This document shows positions 1 through 12,000 of a stretch of DNA of 64,000 nt, piece by piece (the stretch's first letter is position 1; each line of letters opens with the position of its first letter). A program made the position numbers and the translations under genes. The notes beneath the pieces are model-generated. The model saw only the letters and a list, made by a program, of their open reading frames with translations, was not told the DNA's origin and searched no databases. This DNA comes from Haliclystus octoradiatus (Eukaryota > Cnidaria > Staurozoa > Stauromedusae > Haliclystidae): positions 397,001-461,000 of the forward strand of contig OU744454.1 in the NCBI GenBank assembly GCA_916610825.1. Direction: 5' to 3'.

Positions 1-45
1 TTATATGATATGCAAGGAGTTAACTTCATGTGATGTGGTGTGATA

Positions 46-3000
46 TTACTCACCACCAGTTGGATAAGGCACTCTCCTCTGATTGGCGTACGGTGATGAT
101 GGCATGAACTGTGCTTGTGCAGCATATGGTGCCCTCAGTTGAGATGCTCTGTTTTGCCAATACTGTGCGTAACCGGCTCTCTGACGGACGGGAAAGTATG
201 CTGCATTGCTGTTGTATGGGTAAGGTGCAGCAGGGCGGACAGAGGAAGGACTGCCTCCAGGGGCTGGAGGGGGTGGTGGCGGTGGAGGACTAGAGCTACC
301 TGCTTCACAGTCACATGGACTGGATCGAACAACTCTGTATGGATGGCACTTTCTAGCGCAAAGAGTGTCGATCGGTTGTGTTTGAGGAGTAGCTATCCGA
401 GCAGGCGCAGGAGCTGGGGCAGGAGGAGAAGGGGGTGGGGGTTTCGAATCTCCACCAGCTTCACAATCGCACGGAATACCAGGGACACATTTCCTTGTGC
501 ATGGCTTCAGAGGATTAGATTGTTGTACGGCAGACATAGGGGCAACTCGAGAAGGAGGAGGGACAGGGGCAGGAGGGGGAGGAGGTTTCGAATCACCACC
601 AGCCTCACAATCGCAAGGAATACCAGGGACACATTTCCTTGTGCATGGCTTCAGAGGATTAGATTGTTGTACAACAGGCATAGGGGCGATTCGAGAGGGA
701 GGAGGGACAGGGGCAGGAGGGGGAGGGGGTTTCGAATCTCCACCAGCCTCACAATCACATGGTACACCAGGGATACACTTCCTAGCACAAAGTTTCTGTT
801 GATTTCCTGTAACAGGGTTTCCAAGCTGTTTAATGATTGGCTGATTCAAGGCAGATGGCGAAGATAAAGATTTCATCGAAGAGACAGCAGGCTTCAGATT
901 GGCAAGGGCGCACTCACACGGTCTAGCGTTTGATATAGTTCGTGGATGACATGCTTTTTTACACCATGCGATGTCTCCTTTATTTACAGCAGGTGCGAAG
1001 TTAGGTTTAACAGCACGATTGCTTGGGAGATCAGCACCAGCTGACGGAGGGGATGAAGGGGGCGGTGATGACGATCCAACACCGCATTCACATGGATTAG
1101 GGGATGATACTGGACGGGGGAAACATGCTTTGGCACACACGCAAGATGGCGTTGCGTCATTGCAGACAGCGTTTGCTTCCTTTGATAACTTAGCTTCTTC
1201 GTCTTTTCCTATCATTTTCAAAGGAAGATTTGCCGGTACATCCGTTTTAGCAATTGATTTGGCTTTGGGGTCCATTGGTTTTGGGGCTGGCATAGGATGT
1301 CCAATTTGTGTTAGATGTGCTGTCTTAACTGGGGAAACATAAGGCTTCACGGGAGCATCTGGTGCAGTAGGGGCAGACACAGCAGCAGGCGAGGGGCTTG
1401 CTGGTTGTGAAGGGGCAGAAGAAGATCTTGCCTGGGCATTGGCTTCTACGTTAGGAGTTGACGTATTACCAATGGGAGCACCACATTCACAAGGCTTAGC
1501 CAAGACAACTTGCTTTGGGTAGCATGCCTTTGAACATAAACAGTTGGCAGTGTTTTCATGACAAAGAGGCGGTAGTGCAACCATAGTTCGACCCATTCCC
1601 TTCAACGGTGCTTTCTTTCTCATGACGGATGGGCCTGTTACTATACTCTTTGCCTTGGCTGATCGATCTATTTGTGGTGTTATTTTCGAGTGTAGACTCT
1701 TTGTCATACTTGGCGAACATTGGCAGGGTAAATTCTTTGACACGGCATATGGATAACACGTGATTTTGCAATGACATTCTGGACTGCTGTCTTTGCATGG
1801 CTTTCCTCCAGGGATTGAGGCTATTGAAGTATATAAAATACGTGGGATAAGACAATAGTAAGGACAGAATCAAAACAGATTCTTTGTGACATTGATTTAA
1901 CTTACATCGAGCGTAAAGCAATTTGCTCAATTCATAATCAACATCAACCTTGTGGTTCAGCGCAGCTGTCATTTGAGAGGCCTGGAAATGAAATTGTTTA
2001 CAGGTCAAGAACACGTGCTAAATAAATAAATAAAATAATTTTATAGTTGATAAATAGATACTAACTGGTTTCGACATGAGCCACTCGGCATAATCTTTGG
2101 CTGCCGAATGAGCGGGCTGCGATTTTAAACGAGACATAGATTGATATTTTCACAAGATGATGTCATTCTAATTCAAAAATGTCATAATGTAACGGTTACC
2201 AAACGTCCTGTGAAGAAAACTTACCTGTTCTGGTTCTTCGCCAGCATCTCTTACTTGTTCGATTTTCTCTTCGCCTTCACTTCCAGCGGCATTAAGAGTG
2301 TTAAACAACGATTCTAGCTCTAAATAGAATTATTCACCAAAATACAGTATGACATAATACAGCAATTTTCTCGTTCAAGAGAGGGAGAGCCTGGGGGAGA
2401 GCTAAAATGAACCAACCTCGTTTATCTGCATCTGTGATTTTAGAGTCTCCATTCCAATCTTGACGAATAATGATTCCTATAGAATGACAACATTAAAAAG
2501 AGTCAATCTCAACTTCAAAATATCCAACTGACGTCATCAGTCGCTCGATCAGTCACCTTCTTTGGACTCTACATCTTCCGTGTCAAACGATCTTTTCTCT
2601 GTGGAAAATAAAATAAATGAGGGGCACAAATGAATGAATTACTACACGGCGTGACATGTTACCATAAGGATATGATCTATTACCTGGCTGTGGTTTGTTA
2701 TCAGTACGAGAGAGCAGAGTTTTGTAGAAGGCATCTGCAGTGTCAAGACAAAGAGACGGTGTTATACCAAACCCGCTGCCATGATTTAATGAATTTAACA
2801 TAAGATAATAGATGTACACACTAACCTTCGTCTTGAGATTTCAAAGGTAAATAAGCGTCTTCATCGTCTGTAATTAATAATTTGATGAATGTTAGCATAA
2901 TCAGACAAAGACAGAATGAAAGATTTGATCATGGCACTGCATCGTATACCGTCTGTTGATGCTCGTCTTTGCTGCCTGATCAACGGACGATCTGCTTCTG

Positions 3001-4125
3001 GATTCGACCTACGTAACAGCCGTAAAAATCCATCATTGTTCTCGTCTGAAATGATAAAATCAACAAACTAATGATGGATCCGAACCGATTGGAGATTTAC
3101 TGATCTGTTAAAAATACTGATGATGCATCAATGTTTTGCACAGATCTGCGTTAATCATTGTTGGCTAATTGATGACGATATTTTGAAAATTGCAAATAGT
3201 TTATAGTCGAGCCAGAATTATACCATGTGATTAGTAATAAAAAGTTTTTAAATCAGATTAAATATTTTTCTCCTCCTTGGAATATATAGCTTTAAAGATA
3301 GGGTAATTTTAGCTTCGAAATTAATATATGCGATTCCATAAAACCCATTCGATGCAACTGACAAATGACATTCAAAATGAGCAACATGCTTTTGGGATTG
3401 TTTCTGTGTGGTGCAAGGTAGCCCCGGGAGGTAGCCATCTAGATGTTACAAATTCTTCTCTTTTAGAAAGTATGGTTAGTAACTTCTGTAGCACTTTGTT
3501 TAAGTACTGATATATGGTGATATGAGTGTCATTTCCACTAAGTCAGTGTCCTTGTGGAGAAATGCAAACCACGTAAATTTAATATATTATTTTAAAGGAT
3601 GTAACACAAAGAGTCTTCAACCAATTTCAAACTGTCAAACCATCTACTAATTCTTAACCAATCTTCAAATTATATCGGAACACGTCATCTCCATTCAAAG
3701 CCTGGATTCTATTTCAAACCAGAGCTCGGATATCGGCACTCTAGATATCGGCACTCTAATAGCAATCATTCCAAGTGTATATTTCAGGAGTTCAATCACC
3801 TTACCACAACGGTCACAAGCGCTTGCCGATTTGATTAAGTCAAACGTAAGCCCACTACTCCGATTAAGTAGTAGAAAGTGATAGCAGAAATGTAGCCTAT
3901 AGTCGTGTACGCATAGATCGGCAAACTCCAATTCCAATCAGTAATTCCATCCCAAATGCCAACCATGTCTTTTGCAGGCATTTTCAGAGATCGAACATTT
4001 TTATGATTTATAAGAAATAAAATTAACACATCTAAAATTGTATAAATAATCGTACCATTTGCGGGGGCACTCCATACCACAGTAGTAAATACTAAAATAG
4101 CCACATATATCCCCAAAGGGTTCAT
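46..4125 (-). CDS. Secreted EF-hand and Cys/Pro-repeat protein, 10 exons seen
   Basis: I do not recognise the gene. Exons (minus): 4125-4056, 3045-2950, 2867-2826, 2734-2684, 2598-2557, 2476-2417, 2319-2225, 2116-2066, 1981-1906, 1820-46; mostly phase 1, frame open throughout, about 785 aa. Exon 1 is a signal peptide (MNPLGIYVAILVFTTVVWSA). The next exons are acidic and low-complexity; the 2476-2417 exon encodes one EF-hand-like loop (DWNGDSKITDAD, ligands at 1, 3, 5, 12). The long last exon carries eight modules of the type C-x(2,3)-K-x-C-x-P...PC-x-C separated by proline runs. This suggests an extracellular calcium-binding or matrix protein (inference). The end is uncertain: the stop at 46-48 lies inside a perfect splice donor (GTGAGT, phase 1), so the gene may continue left of the window. 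Confidence 0.75.
441..872 (-). repeat. 144-bp in-frame tandem repeats in the Cys/Pro-repeat exon
   Basis: Units begin at 441, 585 and 729 (GTTTCGAATC marks each), exactly 144 bp or 48 codons apart, and the first two are near-identical in DNA. Each encodes a CDCEAGGDSKPPPPP stretch followed by a KPCTRKCVPG-type cysteine module. The third unit is more diverged at its right end. The low divergence points to recent in-frame expansion. Confidence 0.85.
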
Positions 4126-4193
4126 CACGGGTCTCACATATAGTCCACAATGGGACACAACCATAGAAATAGTAAACGCTTTGAATTCCAATA

Positions 4194-4200
4194 TTATATA
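4194..4200 (-). promoter_or_regulatory. TATA box candidate for the secreted Cys/Pro-repeat gene
   Basis: TATATAA on the minus strand, about 70 bp upstream of the signal-peptide ATG at 4125. The rest of the 4126-5109 divergent intergenic region has CCAAT-like motifs (TGATTGG near 4383 and 4420) and no coding exon that I can support. Confidence 0.45.
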
Positions 4201-5109
4201 TAAACTATAAAAATATAGTAAAATTAGAATGTTTTCCGCAAAAATTAAAATTTTGCAATTTCTGTAGCCTTGAGCTCTAGATAGTTTTAGGATAACGTCG
4301 TGTTTAGAATCGGTTGCAACTCAATGGTCAATTGATCAAGTCGAACGGAAATCACAGGTACCCGTTTAAAATCTGGGTTATGATTGGTTGAAATATGATG
4401 CTACTGCACTGTGATTGGTTGTTGATTAGACTGCTATTGTCTTGTTAACTATACCGTGAAATGCAAAGGCTGATCACGAGAGCGTAATGTAATTAAAACA
4501 AAGCAGCGGATGATGTCACACAGATAATGAGAAGCGATAAATGGGTTGCTTTTCTGTGCACTGACCCCCCTCATCCAAGATTAATCAATCAATTGTCAGC
4601 ACATCGATTATATAGCGAATCAAATAATCATTAACTACTTTGATACAAAATGTACGAATAACATTCAAAAAGTAAACACCATTATTATAAACGTTGATAG
4701 AAACCACACGTGCACCGTTTAGTGCACCGTTAGCCACTCGCTGTAAATTTTTTAATTCTACGAAAAGTTACCACGATTCAACAGCAAAGTTCATAATTCA
4801 TAGTTCAGAAAACAGATTGCAAAATCAGACGGTCCGATACTCCCAGTCAACTAGTCACCAATCTCCACGTTCATTATTATTTCAAAAGGCTTTTCATTGG
4901 TTCATTTTTAGTTTGATTAAATTCAAACGTTAATTTTCAAAGGTGCAATCCACGAACGCAAAAGCCTTCTGCTGAACAAACAAACAAACAAACAAACACT
5001 ATTCATTTTGTCTGAAATTGCTAAATCATTTAAGGGGTTAAAAAAATGTGTGAAAATATAACGAACTTGTCATTGCTAGTCCGCTCATCAAAATCATTCG
5101 GCAGTCATT

Positions 5110-7613
5110 ATGTTATTAAACTATCTTTATTGCTTTGTCGTTTTTGTTTTGGTAGATTTGACTTTCTCATTGTCATACAACGAAGGTGGGTAAAGCGAGT
5201 CAGAATATAAACAAATGTGATGCATAATTAATTAATTAACACAATATTGATTTGACCTGGTTTTAGATTTCATCCATATTGAAATTACTTCATCAAATTG
5301 TAAAGATGTTAAATCGTCATTGAGCTTTACGAACTGTAACTATTCATCTATCATAATTAACGGAGAAGAACACTCTCAGGACATCGAAGGCCTTAACATG
5401 GTCATTGTCGATCATACAAATGGTATGGCATGCGCCCCACTCTCTCAAATACTCTCCGTTTTAATTCATGCAAGCAAATGATGATTCCAATTTGAATTTC
5501 AGGCGAAGTGGGTATGAACGTCGGCTTGCTCACCGGCGAGGAAATTTTTTCCGGTAAACGCCTTGGCATCGTCTACTCGTTCGCTCTGCCACGGCATTCC
5601 ATTATTTGCATGGCCATCCGACCAGAAGGTAGTCTTTTTATGAATACTACATGGCCATATCTGTTAAAGCTAGGCTCTAAACTTCCACCACTAACGTAAG
5701 TAACAAATCAAATCCATTTATGATATAACTAAGTATTTAGTATGGTATTATAACTTGATGAACTCATTTATCAGGTCTCTTGGTTCTACGTTTGCTTTCA
5801 TTGGTTATAAATCAGACAATAGCTCAGTCGAGTGGCTGACACAGGTTCAAAACGAGGCAGGCCAAGGACCAAGTCAAATTAACAAATACGTACCGTTGCC
5901 GAAACTACCAGCAGGTAAACTGAGTAACTTTGCACATCGTTTTATGGAGCTCAAACATTGACCGTGACGTGTTATGATTAACAGGTAGAACCGTGTTAAG
6001 GATCACGGTAATATCACAAGCATGCAAAGACCCTGGTATCGACACTTCGAATGGAACATGCGGAAAGGCTTTCATCTATGTCAACGGTGCTCAAAGAGCA
6101 ACGCAAGGCAAAGGCTATAACATCGTTGCTATTGACTACAATACAGGTGAACTATCAATTTATCATTCTAAATGCTACAATACGCCATGATTGGACCTTT
6201 AACATTATCGCAACTCTCTTTCAAGGCCACGTGATTAATGCCACATCATTCGACATTCAATCTGGCAGTCAAGCATGTGATATGTTGGCACAGTACATAT
6301 CCTTGCTTTCAAACGACACTGTGGTTGTCATGGCAGTCCAAGACACAGCGTACGGTCATGTGACCATGTCTCAGTTCGTGGCTATGAAAACAATTGGTAT
6401 GCGAAATCAAATCAGAGATCATCATGAATCATTTGCCATCATTGGGTACAAGGGCAACCGAAATATTGATTGGGTTCGAGAGAAGAACAAATTTGTAGGA
6501 CATGGACCCACCAAGTTGGCAGAAAGGATACTACTACCGGAAGCCACGTCCAAATCAATGCCCATGGCAACAATCTCGACCACGGCATCCACTTCAAGGG
6601 GTAATTTAATCAGTTTCATCTTAAAATGCTAATATGTTGAAAACACTCTACTGCATTTTAAATCGAAATAGGAAACTGCGGAGGAAAGTCAATGGTACCT
6701 TCTTCAAGGATCATATCAGGGTCAAATGCTCCAGCCGGGGCGTGGCCATGGCAAGCAGCAATTTACAAGAGGAGTAATAATCGATACCATTGCAGTGGAA
6801 CATTGATTGACACTCAATGGATTGTTACAACAAGTCAATGTATGCTGCAGCCAATCACCAATCAGTTTTTTGTTGTCATTGGTGACACCAATATGTAAGT
6901 GAAATTTAGATACGTACATTAAGCTTGAATTGGTTAAAAATGTTTTATTGTAAATATGTTTTGTTTATCATTCTGTTTTCCTAGGACATCCATAGACGGG
7001 ACAGAACAGATATTTAACATGTCAAAAATTATTAAACACGAACGTTATTTCAGTGGGGCTGCTTTCAACAACGACATTGCTCTGGTCAAAATTGACAGAC
7101 CAGTTATATTGAACAGCTACGTACAGACTGTGTGCCTACCATTTCAACACAACAAAGTAGCAATCAATGCCAGCTGCTTCATGACCGGATGGGGGACGAC
7201 CGCGTTGTCAGGGAAATACTCTTCGGTGTTACAACAAGGAAACGTATTCACCCGATCACAAGCGGATTGCAGAGAGAGGCTTTCTAAAAGTATGTTTGCT
7301 TCAACCATTAACATTACCGAAAACATGCTATGCATTGGATCTCAAGATAAAATAAGTGGTTGTCATGGTGATGGTGGTAGTCCAGTTGTCTGTCGGGATA
7401 GTAACGCAGGTCAATTTATTCTACAAGGAATTGTCAGTTTTGGATCACCGTTGTAAGTCACCATAATTACAATCACATCATTAGAAAAGCAATTATTTGA
7501 ATGTACACTGAATGTCTGTTTTGATTGACAGGTGTCAGATTGACGAACTATTCACGACAAGCACAAGGGTATCACGGTATATTGATTGGATAGGGGAAAA
7601 AATGATTAATTAA
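5110..7613 (+). CDS. Secreted ILEI-ILEI-trypsin-like pseudoprotease fusion, 9 exons
   Basis: Exons 5110-5185, 5267-5422, 5503-5695, 5775-5914, 5985-6146, 6226-6600, 6672-6894, 6985-7452, 7532-7613 give an uninterrupted 624-aa frame. Exon 1 is a signal peptide. Residues ~27-185 and ~190-350 are two interleukin-like EMT inducer (ILEI/FAM3-type) domains; the second is clear (GYNIVAIDYNTG, TVVVMAVQDTAYG, ESFAIIGYKG). After a Ser/Thr-rich linker, residues ~368-624 are a chymotrypsin-fold domain starting NCGGKS..RIISGS. It has the usual cysteines and Asp102 (NNDIALVKI), but His57 is Gln (WIVTTSQC) and the GDSGGP motif reads GDGGSP, so Ser195 is Gly. It should be proteolytically inactive, perhaps a secreted ligand or binding protein (inference). 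The 368-aa N-terminal half has its own phase-1 exon set, typical of shuffled extracellular domains. Confidence 0.88.
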
Positions 7614-7647
7614 AATAGATTTATTAAAACGAAATTGTAAATTAATG

Positions 7648-7653
7648 AATAAA
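7648..7653 (+). terminator. Polyadenylation signal AATAAA of the ILEI-pseudoprotease gene
   Basis: AATAAA lies 35 bp after the TAA stop at 7611-7613, at a normal distance for a short 3' UTR. Confidence 0.7.
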
Positions 7654-8074
7654 GTGTGATAATATTGTTTTTAATCTATCATTGTTCTGCAGTGCCACAG
7701 AACAGTTAACATTGATAACATTTCACTGCATATTATTCAACCATATATGAAAAGGTGTTCCATTCCTAACAGAGCATATCCATATCTATGTGCATTTGGC
7801 GCGGTCCAACAAATATTTTCTACTTCCAGAAACTGAATCATTATTTAAAAACCTTTTGAAACTTTTAACCCGAAAGGGTCCTTAAATACTGACATTCCTC
7901 TAATTTGACAAGAAAAAGAAAACATGCACCATTTTTATTCTGGATTTTGTGCACCCTCCGGTAACCTAGTTACCAGTCGGACCCTGTGCATGTGGTATAA
8001 TCACATCGTTATAAAGCGTTGCAACAATTATCAGAATAATTTAAGTTAGTAAACACTTACTTCTTATTATTTAA
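7654..8074. other. Intergenic DNA without recognisable genes
   Basis: No exon, RNA gene or clear repeat is visible. A short run near 7958-7985 (GGTAACCTAGTTACC) is an imperfect palindrome. Confidence 0.5.
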
Positions 8075-8132
8075 ATGCAGTCAGGAACAGCATTGTTGAC
8101 TTTTGTACTCCTCTGTCTGGTATTTGTAACTT
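8075..8132 (+). CDS. Candidate orphan signal-peptide exon
   Basis: ATG at 8075 opens 19 codons, MQSGTALLTFVLLCLVFVT, ending in a good phase-1 donor (T/GTAAGCG). This is a textbook first exon of a secreted protein and matches the phase used by the neighbouring secreted gene. No continuing exon is found before the BEL/Pao element at 8591 or between 15741 and 16029. It may be the remnant of a gene lost or split by the insertion, or a distant first exon. The stretch 8133-8585 shows nothing else. Confidence 0.35.
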
Positions 8133-8590
8133 GTAAGCGTAGAAGGCAATCTATTTAATGCTTCCAACACTACACCTTCAAAAATCAAGATAGTTACAAC
8201 CGTTTAGTACATTCTCCAAACGTAAAACGCATGCGCTATAAAAATGTTACTCACGAGGCCACTGATAAGTCGCTTGCAGGCAGAGGCAAAACATCTATCA
8301 AACCAGCCTTATCAATTTAATTAATAATTATTAATATTATTTGTTAAAATTCCTCGTAAGTCATACAAAATTGTGACACATATATTATCTCTCTGTCACA
8401 AAGTAAGTAAGCAGTCAACTTACAACTGTTCACAAGTGAGCAGTAAAGACATGGAAAGGTACAACAATGTTTTGAACTACACATATAGAAAACTTTGCGA
8501 AAACTTCCATGAAAAGTATTACTAGAAATTGTTACAATTTTATTCTAATTATTATAATAGAGTCATATTCTCTATGATGAGCTTGCTTGG

Positions 8591-8934
8591 TGTTTTAACC
8601 ATCAAATCAGACACAAAACCAAAGAGAAACAAAGCAAATATTAACCAAACTGTAATATAATTAGATTTAAATTTTAACAGCAAAGCTCTATATATTTTAA
8701 AACAGTAATACAGCATTTAACTATTGCAAATACAATATAGTTTCACGCCATCATGAATAAAACTAAAAACTTTTTCCACGTGGTTCCTTTATGTCCACCA
8801 CAGCCTCTCTTTAGGTTATTTGACATTTCTATAGAGAGGCAGCTTGCCAGATTAAACATGGATTGAATAAACGATATTAAACAAGATTAATTGAAATAAA
8901 ATTAGGAAACTAAATAAAATATATAGTTAAAACA
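8591..8934 (-). repeat. LTR of the BEL/Pao element (3' LTR in element sense)
   Basis: 344 bp, TG...CA ends with a 9-bp inverted terminal match, and the same sequence as 15392-15735. Confidence 0.93.
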
Positions 8935-9044
8935 CTCACAACACACAAGGTGTTGGGATATAATAAACCGCATTATACCAACACTTTTAAATATTGATAA
9001 AATATTGTCCTTTCTGATTTCATAAAATTGATTTCAAAGGAACT

Positions 9045-12000
9045 TCAATCTTGGTTGCCTTCACTTTTCTGGACAAGAACAAGAGTGTTTGCATGTCTTT
9101 GCACTGTCTCTGCTCGACATTGTTTGTCAGTGGAATTGAAATATCTGACTGTAACTCTTCTGACTAGGCCGTCAGAACCTGGTGACGTCTTCGTAATCTT
9201 TCCTAGCTTGTAAAATCCTGTTCTTGAAGGTGTATCCAATAACCAGACAATGTCATTTTCCTCTAGATTCGTCTTTTCTTTTTTCCATTTTTGGATTCTG
9301 TCTCTTCTCACAGATTCATTATAAACCTCCCACCAATGTCTCATTTGGTCCTGAACATCTTTGAATTTTGTCAACAGTTTTCCTGATACTTCCAGTTGCT
9401 TGTCCTCTTGACTTTCGTTATTTCTTCCATGAAGTAGGTGATTTGGTGTAATTGCTTGCCCAATTTCAGGATTATAAATAAGTGGGCGTTCGTTTACCAT
9501 GTTTGCCCATCCTCTCACCACCTGGTCAAATTGTAGGCTTGTAAGAACTTTTTGCCCTGTAAGAAGTTGTTCACGTCTCCTCTCAACTTTGATCAGCTTG
9601 ATAATAGCTTCTACAGTACCTTGCACCCACGGTGCCTTTGCAGGACCAAAGTGCCATTCTACCTCAGGGTATTTTCTTGTCACTGCCAACTGGATTTCTT
9701 GGAATTGATTTTCTAAAACTTTGCCTGATTTGACAAGGTTAGAACCAAGGTCAGAATGGAAAAATTTGAAGACTCCATGTTGACTCTTCAGATTTTCCAA
9801 TCCTCGTAGAACACTTGCTGCCCCGTAATCTTCCATTGCACATGCAAAGGTTGCTCTTGTGCTCTCACACGTTACACAAAGAAGCCAATGCTTTAGAGAA
9901 ATTCTTAGCTTTACTGAGTCTCTGACCAGAAAAGGACCAGCAATATCAACTTGGACAGAGTAGAATGGTTTTGTAAAACTGAATCTTGATTCAGGAAGTG
10001 GCCCCATCTTCTGTGGTAGGCTTTTTGCATCCAGCTTTTTGCATGTGAAACATGATTCTCTGATCTTTTTAAGCCTTTTCTGTGAGAAGGGAATGTAGAA
10101 CTTTTCTCGCAGCTTTGATTCAACACGACGAATTGAGTGGCCGTGTCCCCATAAATTATGCCACTGGTTTAGAATTAATGTTCCAACTCTTGACGCTCCA
10201 CATATCACTGGCACCTTCCTTTCCCCAATTGATTCAAACATTCTCCCAACAGCATATATGATCTTGTCGTGTCCTTCCACAGTTTCATAGGATGATAGTT
10301 TGGAAACTTTCAACATGTTTTTTGTATCTTGCATTGTGGATTGCAGAAGCATTTTCTTTGCTTGATGAAATCTCACAGGGGCTGAGGCCAATGCAGAATC
10401 CTCATCATTCTGTATGAAAGATTTGAATTTCCCTACTGCTTTCAAAACAAGCGCACATATTCTTATAGCAGCATCCCATGTTGGTGCATTGCTTGCAATG
10501 GTGGCGATAAATATATCTTTACTTTCTCCTTTGTTTACAACCATGCTAGAAGTGATTTTCTTCATAGCGATCTTGTTAGCATCTGTTCCTTGTTTTGCTG
10601 TGCTGTAGCCTTTTGCAAGATCTGTGAGTGGCTCATATTTTCCTGGTAAATTGTCAAACGAACTTACAGGCCAGGTATCTTCTGGTTTCATCAGAAATTG
10701 GCCATTCATCCATTTGGTAGATTTCAGGTCTTCTGCAGTTGCTTTGTTTTTTGTAGCCAAATCTGCTGGGTTTTGCTCACTTGGGATGTACTTCCAATCT
10801 TCAATATTTGTGTGAGACTGGATATACTGGACTCTAGTCCCGACAAACACATTGAAAGTTCCTGAATGGGAGTGTAATTGCCTCAGTACAGTTGTTGAAT
10901 CAGAGAAAAACATGCTAGTAACCACATTGATTTCCTTTGGTAAGCTTTCTATTGTCTTTTTCCACAGCTTAACGCCTATCTCAGCTCCTAGGAGCTCCAA
11001 ACGAGGTATAGATATTCTTTTTGTTCCAGCTGTTTTTGCAATTGCTTGTAGGAGACGTGATTCAGATCCATTTTCAGTTTTGGTGACAATATAAATGCAG
11101 GCCGCATAAGCTTTTTCTCCACCATCGCAAAATGTTGCAAGCATAACATCCACTTTTTCTCCTTCTATCACATCACAAGGGATAGTTGTTCTAGGAAATG
11201 ACACCTCTTTTGCTTTCCAAATTTCTAGAAAAATAGCAATAAACTTTTTCTTGAAATCCTCATCCAATTCTGTATTCCAGGATTCTTTGTTCTGACCAGG
11301 ATACTGCAAACACACTTCTCCATAAAATAGCCGTAGCTTTATAGTCATAGGTAGGTAGAGTCCCATTGGGTCAAACATCTGGGCTTGACAAGAAATTGCA
11401 TTCTTTTTGGTAAACTTCTCCATTACTAACGATTGCACATTTTCAGATGTCAAATCTTCTTCTAGTTTCTTCCCCCGCTCTTTTTGTCCTAAATTGAACC
11501 AGTTTTTTAATGACAGAATGTCTTTTTCTGAGTTCCACATATACCCTAGAACTTTTTCCACTTTTTCTTCTCCAAGGACATGAAATTCTTTGAATGTGAA
11601 ACCTCCAGCTTCTGCTACTTTTTTCATTGCTTCCATCAATGGTTGAATGTCCTCCTTCCATTTTCCAGTAACAACACAGTCGTCAACATAACTTTGGTGC
11701 ACATATATTGAAAGGAGTCTTTCTTCATACTCGGGAACTAAATTGGAAAATTCTTCTGCATTTTTAACTCTTCCAAGAACTGCAAGCCAAGCTGCAGCAC
11801 TGTCACCAAAAGGCATACTAGCTTCAACCTCTTCCAAGAACATGCTGCTAGGGGTAATTACATGCTTCCAATTTGCAGGTACAAGAACATCTGGTATAAG
11901 TAATCTTCTTAGGCTGACATCTTCTTCTGGCAATTGGAAACTGTTAAAGTATTTTGATAAGTCCCCAATCGCAATGTTCTGTGCAGTCCTCAACGTTAAT

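Noticed and set aside
115-1342. Plus-strand frames opposite the Cys/Pro-repeat exon
   Set aside because: They mirror the repetitive GC-richer coding exon on the minus strand and have no splice or domain support.
3835-4191. 118-codon minus-strand frame resembling a multi-pass membrane protein
   Set aside because: Only the 4125-4056 part is used, as a signal-peptide exon; the rest is intron after a good GTACGA donor in the right phase.
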